64,000 bases of DNA from Neobacillus notoginsengisoli (lineage in GTDB: Bacteria; Bacillota; Bacilli; Bacillales; Cytobacillaceae), in NCBI RefSeq assembly GCF_003515685.1, contig NZ_QWEG01000013.1, forward strand, positions 1-64,000, written 5' to 3'. Positions 58,577 to 64,000 of the stretch are shown here, one piece after another (the stretch's first letter is position 1; each line of letters begins with the position of its first letter). The notes under the pieces were generated by a model. That model was not told where the DNA came from. It saw nothing but the letters and a program-made list of their open reading frames with translations, and made no database searches. A program made the position numbers and the translations under genes.

Positions 58577-59200
58577 TTACCCTCTTGCTCTCAGATGTTC
58601 CTCATTTTTAATATACGAAATTAAATCTTCTATCGTAATCATCTTCAGGCCGAAGCGTCGGGCAACCTCCCTCAATTCAGGAACCCTTGCCATCGTGCCA
58701 TCTTCGTTCATAATCTCACAAATGACGCCTGCCGGCTTGGCTCCGCATAGTTTTGCCAAATCCACAGCCGCCTCTGTGTGGCCGGGCCGCTCAACCACTC
58801 CTCCACTTTTTGCAACAAGGGGGAAAATGTGGCCGGGCCTTTTAAAATCGTCAGGCCGCGCTCCGGAATCGAGAATGCTCAAAATCGTTGCTGACCGTTC
58901 AAACGCTGAAATTCCCGTTGTGGTGAATTTATGGTCGACACTTACCGTAAAAGCAGTCCCATGGGTATCCGTATTATCCAAAACCATCGGATGAAAATCC
59001 AATTTTTCCGCCAGTTTTTCCTCAAGTGGAACACAAATCAGCCCTCTTCCGTGCGTCGCCATAAAGTTGATGACCTCGGGAGTGGCCTTTTCCGCCAGAG
59101 CGACAAAGTCCCCTTCATTTTCCCGTCCTTCATCGTCACAGACGATAATGACTTTTCCCGCCTTTAAGTCTTGAAAAGCCTCTTCAATTCCGCTAAACAT
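58577..59200 (-). CDS. ribB: 3,4-dihydroxy-2-butanone-4-phosphate synthase (stand-alone)
   Basis: A 207-residue enzyme converting ribulose-5-phosphate to DHBP. Active-site blocks are [58 protein letters not shown] and [16 protein letters not shown]. It is encoded separately from GTP cyclohydrolase II, in contrast to the common Bacillus RibBA fusion. AAGGAGG precedes the ATG; it follows ribE by 12 bp. Confidence 0.95.
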   Translation of the reverse strand: MFSGIEEAFQDLKAGKVIIVCDDEGRENEGDFVALAEKATPEVINFMATHGRGLICVPLEEKLAEKLDFHPMVLDNTDTHGTAFTVSVDHKFTTTGISAFERSATILSILDSGARPDDFKRPGHIFPLVAKSGGVVERPGHTEAAVDLAKLCGAKPAGVICEIMNEDGTMARVPELREVARRFGLKMITIEDLISYIKNEEHLRARG

Positions 59201-59212
59201 GGTGCTCCCTCC

Positions 59213-59869
59213 TTAAATGAATCCTTTATCTTGTAAAAATTGGGTTGTGATGGATGATTTTGTTTCCGTTTTCTTGTTGCTGTCTGGATTCAGGAATTGG
59301 CGCACATATTTTCCAAGCATGTCGCACTCAATATTAACGGTATCCCCTCTGCCTTTCATTGAGAGGATTGTTTCTGAAAGAGTATGGGGAATGAGGGATA
59401 CTTTGAATGAGCTTGGTGACACCTCAAATACAGTCAGGCTTGTCCCATCAATCGCCACAGACCCTTTAAAAATAATACATTCCAGGATGCTGCTGCTTGC
59501 TTCAACTTCATAATAAACCGCATTGTCCAGCCGCTCTTTTCCAATAATCATTCCAGTCCCATCGATATGGCCGCTTACAAAATGGCCCCCGAATCTCCCA
59601 CCTGCCGCCATCGCCCTTTCCAGGTTCACTTTTGAACCCTTCTTCAAATCGCGAAGGTCTGTTGCTTTCACAGTTTCAGGCATGACATCAACCGTAAAGC
59701 GGTTTTTGGTGAATGAAGTTACCGTCAGGCAGACCCCGTTAACGGAAATACTGTCACCGAGTTTGACATCCTCCAATACTTTATTCGCATCAATCGTAAG
59801 GACAATTGAAATGTTTGTTGATGCTATAGCTGAGACAGTCCCAATTTCTTCTATGATTCCTGTAAACAT
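59213..59869 (-). CDS. ribE: Riboflavin synthase alpha subunit
   Basis: A 218-residue enzyme of two repeated lumazine-binding barrels (MFTGIIEEIGTV...SVNGVCLTVTSF...GGHFVSGHIDGTG; and IDGTSLTVFEV...LIPHTLSETIL). It dismutates two lumazines into riboflavin. About 20 charged residues extend past the usual end (KKTETKSSITTQFLQDKGFI). It is the first gene after the FMN riboswitch. AAGGAGA precedes the ATG. Confidence 0.96.
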   Translation of the reverse strand: MFTGIIEEIGTVSAIASTNISIVLTIDANKVLEDVKLGDSISVNGVCLTVTSFTKNRFTVDVMPETVKATDLRDLKKGSKVNLERAMAAGGRFGGHFVSGHIDGTGMIIGKERLDNAVYYEVEASSSILECIIFKGSVAIDGTSLTVFEVSPSSFKVSLIPHTLSETILSMKGRGDTVNIECDMLGKYVRQFLNPDSNKKTETKSSITTQFLQDKGFI

Positions 59870-59933
59870 TGCAGTCTCCTTTATCGTGGCTTATCCAATC
59901 TAAGGATATCCCAAAGGGGTTATGGTCCATGCA

Positions 59934-59963
59934 AAAAGCCCCAAAGATAAGCTCTTTGGGGCT
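59934..59963 (-). terminator. Expression-platform terminator of the FMN riboswitch
   Basis: On the minus strand AGCCCCAAAGA pairs with TCTTTGGGGCT around GCTTA, followed by TTTTGC, between the aptamer and ribE. Confidence 0.9.
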
Positions 59964-60089
59964 AAAAAAGCATGCTCAAATAAAGGATTGGAAATCCAGG
60001 ATGTATGCCGGCGCTTTTATCGCACCTTTCCACTTTACCCAAAAAAGGGCAAAAGGACATACTGATCCCATGTTCAAATCCTGCTGTTT

Positions 60090-60228
60090 CCTTCTCCCAT
60101 CCAGACTATACTGTCGGCCCCGGAATTTCACCGGATCCACCGGGTGCCCAAATAGGCACTCGGGTCACGGGCTTGGAGGCTGCTGCCTCATCACCGCCGG
60201 TAGGGAATTTCACCCTGCCCCGAAGGAA
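60090..60228 (-). promoter_or_regulatory. FMN riboswitch (RFN element)
   Basis: The minus strand reads CCTTCGGGGCAGGGTGAAATT, then CCCTACCGGCGGTGATGAGG, GCAGCAGCCTCCAAGCCCGTGA, a variable hairpin, CCGGTGAAATTCCGGGGCCGACAGTATAGTC and GGATGGGAGAAGG. These are the conserved RFN blocks in order. A terminator follows, so binding of FMN should stop transcription into the rib operon. Upstream promoter elements are ambiguous: TATACT at 60249-60254, and TTGACG at 60263-60268 with non-ideal spacing. Confidence 0.97.
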
Positions 60229-60325
60229 TATTCGATTAGAATAGTTAAAGTATACTCTCTTCCGTCAAAAAAAGATAGAAATTGCTTCCGCCATGACGAT
60301 CATATTAAAAGTTTGCCTGTACCAT

Positions 60326-62038
60326 CTACAGATTATAAAAATCGCTCATATCATAGTCGGAATATGGGTTGTAATGAAGCCAGCCTGTAAAAGCATGATT
60401 ATCAACTTTCAAATAGTCTTTTGCAAAATGAATGAATTCAATTGTCGCGAGCTTTTTGCCCGAATATGTCTTTAGGTAGTCTGAAAGGAATGCCAGGGCC
60501 GTTTCGTCACCATACGGCTTTATCAGCTCCCATAGGAGGATAGCCGGCTTTGCCTGTACATGTCCAACAATCCCGCCAAAGCTCCCCACATATTGATCCG
60601 CGGGCATATTTGATTTGACTTCTTCCCGCATGATACTAAATTCATTGAACTTTTTGGCAAAAGCAAAACTCTCCTCTTCGCTCTTCTTTTTCCCAACTAG
60701 AAAGAAAAGCGATGCGGCCAGTTCGGACAGCCCATCATTCAGCCATAGATCCGTATGGCGTTCAAAATGAACATTCCCATAAAACCATTGCTGGGCAATT
60801 TGATGGACAAGTAAATGCTCCTGACTTTCATTGGTTTCAAAATAAGAAAACTTGTCTTCTACAATGGTTCCCGGCTGGAGGATTACGCCCGGGTAGTTTC
60901 CTTGCCGGGTCTCTGTCAAAACGATATCGAGCTGTTGTTGGGGATAACCGCCCAGCTTCTTCTCAAAAAAAGCAACAGCTTCCTTTGCTGTTTTTAAGGC
61001 TTCAGCCGCCTGGGCTTTCTGTTTCGCAGTTGCAAATATCCTGATTTCTGTTTCACCGGCCTGTGCTTTTATCATTTGATGCCGATTCAAGATCATCACA
61101 AACATTTCTTTCAGGTTTTTGCCAGCTACTGTGTCGGAGGAAGATTGGCTGTCCGGTTCCGTCCCCGAGGTAACTACCTGCATCTTTCCGGGCAAATTGT
61201 AGGAGAAAGTAATATCCGATGGAAAACTTGAGTACGTATCCTTTCCGATTGCAAGCGGATGTAACAGCCATTCCCTTTCATAACCCGGAAGGATTGGATG
61301 CCATTGCAACAAGTTGTATTCATCATTTTCAATCAGGTTCCCAGGCAAGGAAAAGGTATAGGTGATGGCCAATTTTCCAGACTTTCCAGTTGAAAGGGCC
61401 AGCTTCAACGGCACCTTTAGCTGCACCCCTTGAAGGTCATAAGGCAATTCTTCCCCGTTAAAGGTCACCTTTTCAATGGCTGTCTCACCTTCGCCTATTT
61501 CTTGGAGGCATTTATCAACCGCAAACGTGACAATTTTTCGCCGGCATTGATCCCTGGCAAGATCGCCAAACTGGTTCGGGAAAAAGTAGACCGAAAGATT
61601 ATTCCAATTTGTCTCTGAAGTATTGGTTACATCGATCTCGGCTGATGCGGCAAATTGATTTTCCCCTTTCACCTCGAGAGCGAGCTTGTAACTGGCTTTC
61701 GCACCTTCATTCATGACCTCGGGTTCAAATTCAGCTGAAAGGCCTGCGGCAGGCAGCTGCCCGCTTGGAGTCTTTTCACTTGTACTGCCATTTCCGTTTC
61801 CAGGCATCTTATCAGCCCCCGACCCGGCGGTTTCAGTCACGATGGAGTGGTTCTCTCGTTTAGCAAAATAAACGGCAATGCCAATGATGAATAAGGCCAG
61901 TACGGAGACAGTGAGTGTAAATTTTCGCCAGCGGGGCTTTTTCTTGTGATCTTTTTCATCCGAATATGTAAATTGCTTTGGTTTCTCTTGCTGCTCAAGC
62001 ATTTCGTAATTCCGGTTTACGAATTCAAATTTATGCAT
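60326..62038 (-). CDS. Membrane-anchored M1-peptidase-fold protein lacking the zinc site
   Basis: A 570-residue protein. The cytosolic tail (1-40) is followed by one TM helix (41-58), a Ser/Gly linker and an external gluzincin (M1) fold: a beta domain (110-320) and a catalytic-like domain (330-570). The expected HExxH...E is altered: H412-Q413-I-A-Q416, and the third ligand position, 23 residues after H412 in WLND, is D435 instead of Glu. The catalytic Glu, one His ligand and the Glu ligand are thus all replaced, so peptidase activity is unlikely. The rest of the fold appears intact, which argues for a binding role. GGGGGG precedes the ATG. Confidence 0.8.
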   Translation of the reverse strand: MHKFEFVNRNYEMLEQQEKPKQFTYSDEKDHKKKPRWRKFTLTVSVLALFIIGIAVYFAKRENHSIVTETAGSGADKMPGNGNGSTSEKTPSGQLPAAGLSAEFEPEVMNEGAKASYKLALEVKGENQFAASAEIDVTNTSETNWNNLSVYFFPNQFGDLARDQCRRKIVTFAVDKCLQEIGEGETAIEKVTFNGEELPYDLQGVQLKVPLKLALSTGKSGKLAITYTFSLPGNLIENDEYNLLQWHPILPGYEREWLLHPLAIGKDTYSSFPSDITFSYNLPGKMQVVTSGTEPDSQSSSDTVAGKNLKEMFVMILNRHQMIKAQAGETEIRIFATAKQKAQAAEALKTAKEAVAFFEKKLGGYPQQQLDIVLTETRQGNYPGVILQPGTIVEDKFSYFETNESQEHLLVHQIAQQWFYGNVHFERHTDLWLNDGLSELAASLFFLVGKKKSEEESFAFAKKFNEFSIMREEVKSNMPADQYVGSFGGIVGHVQAKPAILLWELIKPYGDETALAFLSDYLKTYSGKKLATIEFIHFAKDYLKVDNHAFTGWLHYNPYSDYDMSDFYNL

Positions 62039-62114
62039 CTCGACCCCCCCGTCTGAATATTCCGCCTTTAAAAGTAGACGATTTTTCCGAGCAGGAAGTT
62101 ACAAGGCGGGCAAA

Positions 62115-62139
62115 CAAAAAAGGGCTCTAGGCCCTTTTC
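62115..62139 (-). terminator. Terminator of the L,D-transpeptidase gene
   Basis: On the minus strand AAAAGGGCC pairs with GGCTC-like GAGCCCTTTT around TA, followed by TTTG. Confidence 0.85.
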
Positions 62140-62149
62140 TTAAATAAAA

Positions 62150-62899
62150 TCATTTTAACCCGAGCGCTTTTTTCGTCGTCGGTCCAACAACTCCATCGGC
62201 CTTCAGCTTTTTCGCTTTCTGGAACTTTTTTACGGCCGCCTCTGTGCCTGGCCCAAAGACCCCATCAATTCCGTTCGTGCTATAGCCTTTGCTCGTTAAA
62301 ACTCGCTGAAGTTCTTTGACCGCCGGCCCTTTGCTTCCTTTTTTGAGGATGGTTGATGTCGTCGGAACGGACGCGGCCGGAACCGCAGATCCGGTCACTT
62401 TATATCCGTTTGCTGCCGCTATGGCATTAAATGAATTTTTGGAAGATGTAATAATGACTGGCGTATTTACTTCAACCTGGGAATACAGCCACTGGACATC
62501 GTTATTGTACATCCGGATGCATCCCCCGCTCACATACCCGCCAATCGATTTCGAATTGTTGTTTCCGTGGATGGCATAGGTTGTTCCCCATGTACCGTTG
62601 GCGTTCAAACCGAGCCACCTGTTCCCTAGCGGATTTTTCGGGCTGCCTCCCGGAATCTTATCTTTGTAGTAAGGGCGGTTGACGATTTTATTGACAATCT
62701 TGAATTTTCCCTCCGGTGTGTAGGATGCCTTCCGTCCTGTCCCTACCTTAAAAACTTTTACTAGCTTGCTGTTATTATAATAAGCCAGCTGGTTTGTTGA
62801 CTTATTAATAATAATGAATTCCCCGCTGGCAGCCATGGCTGGCGCCTCAAACAACACCATGGAAACAAACAGCAACAAGCAAATAAACAGCTTTCTCAA
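62150..62899 (-). CDS. Secreted L,D-transpeptidase (YkuD) with C-terminal peptidoglycan-binding domain
   Basis: A 249-residue protein. A signal peptide (MRKLFICLLLFVSMVLFEAPAMA) precedes a YkuD catalytic domain (about 26-150) with motif HGNNNSKSIGGYVSGGCIRMYNNDV, in which the His and the Cys of SGGC are catalytic. A Pro/Ser/Thr linker and a PG_binding_1 domain (about 190-249, GPAVKELQRVLTSKGYSTNGIDGVFGPGTEAAVKKFQ) follow. It forms 3-3 crosslinks in peptidoglycan, often of spores in bacilli. The start is TTG, behind GGGGGAACGGGAA. Monocistronic. Confidence 0.93.
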   Translation of the reverse strand: MRKLFICLLLFVSMVLFEAPAMAASGEFIIINKSTNQLAYYNNSKLVKVFKVGTGRKASYTPEGKFKIVNKIVNRPYYKDKIPGGSPKNPLGNRWLGLNANGTWGTTYAIHGNNNSKSIGGYVSGGCIRMYNNDVQWLYSQVEVNTPVIITSSKNSFNAIAAANGYKVTGSAVPAASVPTTSTILKKGSKGPAVKELQRVLTSKGYSTNGIDGVFGPGTEAAVKKFQKAKKLKADGVVGPTTKKALGLK

Positions 62900-63102
62900 T
62901 TCCCGTTCCCCCTTTTACTCAAGCATTCTTTTTCTCGCGAATGCCGCAGATTGTTTCCTGCACTTTCTGTCTTTTGTGTCTTCGCCTTAATAGACTAATC
63001 ATTACAATAATAGTTACATATATTTCACTTGTGTGGTAAATATTTCAATCTCTTTTTTGCGACAAAATTCTGACAATTTGTCTTTTCGGGAGAGACTATG
63101 TC

Positions 63103-63162
63103 AAAAAAAAAACAAAAAAAAACACCCTGACACAGTTTACCTGTATCAGGGTGCATTTTTTA
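63103..63162 (-). terminator. Terminator of the POT transporter gene
   Basis: CACCCTGACACAG pairs with CTGTATCAGGGTG around TTTAC; on the minus strand a run of eight or more T follows. The remainder of 62900-63102 is AT-rich promoter-type sequence for the transpeptidase. Confidence 0.9.
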
Positions 63163-63168
63163 TTTATA

Positions 63169-64000
63169 TTAACGAATGCCTTTCATAAACCCTTCAATCT
63201 TAGGAGCGATCATAAAGAGGATAATACTTAGAACAATCGAAGCTCCTCCGATGATGCCGAAATAGAACATCTCATTTTCGACAGAATAGAACTGGACGAT
63301 CTGTGCATTGATTGCCTGTGCAGCAGCACTGGATAAGAACCAAAGGCTCATTGTCTGCGCGGAGAAAGCAGCCGGCGCAAGTTTAGTTGTAGCCGAGAGG
63401 CCGACTGGCGACAGGCAAAGCTCACCAAGCACACAAATCAGGTAGCTAAGGGCAAGCCAAAGCGGGTTGACCAAGGATTCTGAACCGCCGAAGTAAGCTG
63501 GAAGCAAGATGACCAGGAAGGACAATCCGGCAAAAAGAAGTGCCAGCGAGAACTTTTGCGGGATGGACGGCTGGCGTTGGCCAAGCCTGACCCACATCCA
63601 CGCAAACACAGGTGCAAGCGTGATGATGAATAATGGGTTCAATGACTGGAACCAGGCCGGTGAAATTTCAAATCCGGCAAAATTCAATTGTGTCCTTGTG
63701 TCCGCATAGCTCGCAAGAATCGTCGCCCCTTGTTCCTGGATCGCCCAGAACATGACGGATGCGATGAACAGCGGGATGTAGGCAATCAAGCGGGACCGTT
63801 CAACATCATTTGTTTTCGGGCTCCTGTACATGACGACAAAATAAGCTGTTGGAATCAAAATACCCAAAATTCCAACAAGATTAATAAAGCTTTTGAACGT
63901 AAGCAATCCTGCAGGAATGGCTGCTGCAATCAATCCGCCAATCACCAAGACAGCCAGACCGAGAAGCATAACAGTTTTTTTCTTTTCAGCCGGGCTCAAT
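63169..64000 (-). CDS. dtpT: POT/PTR-family proton-dependent oligopeptide transporter, C-terminal part
   Basis: About 276 C-terminal residues of a major-facilitator peptide importer; the gene runs off the right edge. Visible POT features are FWAIQEQGATILASYADTRTQLNFAGFEISPAWFQSLNPLFIITLAPVFAWMWVRLGQRQPS and SYLICVLGELCLSPVGLSATTKLAPAAFSAQTMSLWFLSSAAAQAINAQ, with the remaining TM helices. These match DtpT-type di/tripeptide:H+ symporters. The first codon available in the window is not the true start. Confidence 0.9.
   Translation of the reverse strand, partial: LSPAEKKKTVMLLGLAVLVIGGLIAAAIPAGLLTFKSFINLVGILGILIPTAYFVVMYRSPKTNDVERSRLIAYIPLFIASVMFWAIQEQGATILASYADTRTQLNFAGFEISPAWFQSLNPLFIITLAPVFAWMWVRLGQRQPSIPQKFSLALLFAGLSFLVILLPAYFGGSESLVNPLWLALSYLICVLGELCLSPVGLSATTKLAPAAFSAQTMSLWFLSSAAAQAINAQIVQFYSVENEMFYFGIIGGASIVLSIILFMIAPKIEGFMKGIR

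Overview
The window reads as chromosomal DNA of a spore-forming, low-to-moderate GC Gram-positive bacterium of the Bacillaceae. The evidence is strong AGGAGG-type ribosome sites, frequent TTG and GTG starts, lipoprotein signal peptides, YjcZ-type sporulation mini-proteins, Bce-type and Lnr-type transporters, CypC, YwaF, YhcW and YkvT relatives, and dispersed repeats typical of Bacillus-like genomes. The genus cannot be fixed from this sequence alone. No rRNA, tRNA, prophage or CRISPR array was seen.

Layout. 1-127: right end of an IS3-family insertion sequence. 183-1130: a TerC/YkoY metal exporter behind a yybP-ykoY (Mn2+) riboswitch. 1407-5796: release factor 3, an FtsH-like membrane protease and a YkvT-like cell-wall hydrolase. 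5886-9134: a CUT1 sugar ABC importer. 9500-10936: two YjcZ mini-genes and an AI-2E-family membrane protein. 11078-14531: cyanophycin synthetase and cyanophycinase. 14735-15468: two tiny genes between inverted copies of a structured repeat, followed by a Gly/Tyr/His-rich surface or coat protein. 15921-19178: a glnQHMP-type amino-acid importer with a 191-bp repeat inserted inside the operon.

19515-30213: a small unknown gene, an aldo/keto reductase, three GNAT-type acetyltransferases, a drug-type ABC exporter, a three-PAS diguanylate cyclase and a solitary type III-like DNA methyltransferase with no restriction partner. 30377-36554: an ECF sigma/anti-sigma pair with its own ECF promoter, an NDH-2 gene behind a 41-bp palindrome, and an OmpR-type two-component system with two PepSY proteins. 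36615-46633: a SWIM-SNF2 helicase, a di-heme peroxidase lipoprotein, YwaF, an LLM monooxygenase, CypC, a DinB-fold protein and a HAD phosphatase.

46735-51858: a complete Bce-type peptide-antibiotic resistance module with a flavin reductase between its two halves and a perfect BceR-type box before the transporter. 52178-55974: an NlpC/P60 hydrolase and an Lnr-like exporter without its two-component system. 56142-60228: a riboflavin operon in unusual order (ribE-ribB-ribH-ribA-ribD) behind an FMN riboswitch. 60326-64000: a membrane protein with an M1-peptidase fold that has lost its zinc site, an L,D-transpeptidase, and the C-terminal part of a POT peptide transporter.

The signals I consider least explained are a 20/21-bp phased degenerate repeat present as five units at two distant intergenic loci, the small-gene cassette between inverted structured repeats, 28-bp hairpin repeats that reach into gene ends, the orphan Mod methyltransferase, and the pseudo-M1 peptidase. 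All calls rest on reading the sequence and on family knowledge; no database search was run.
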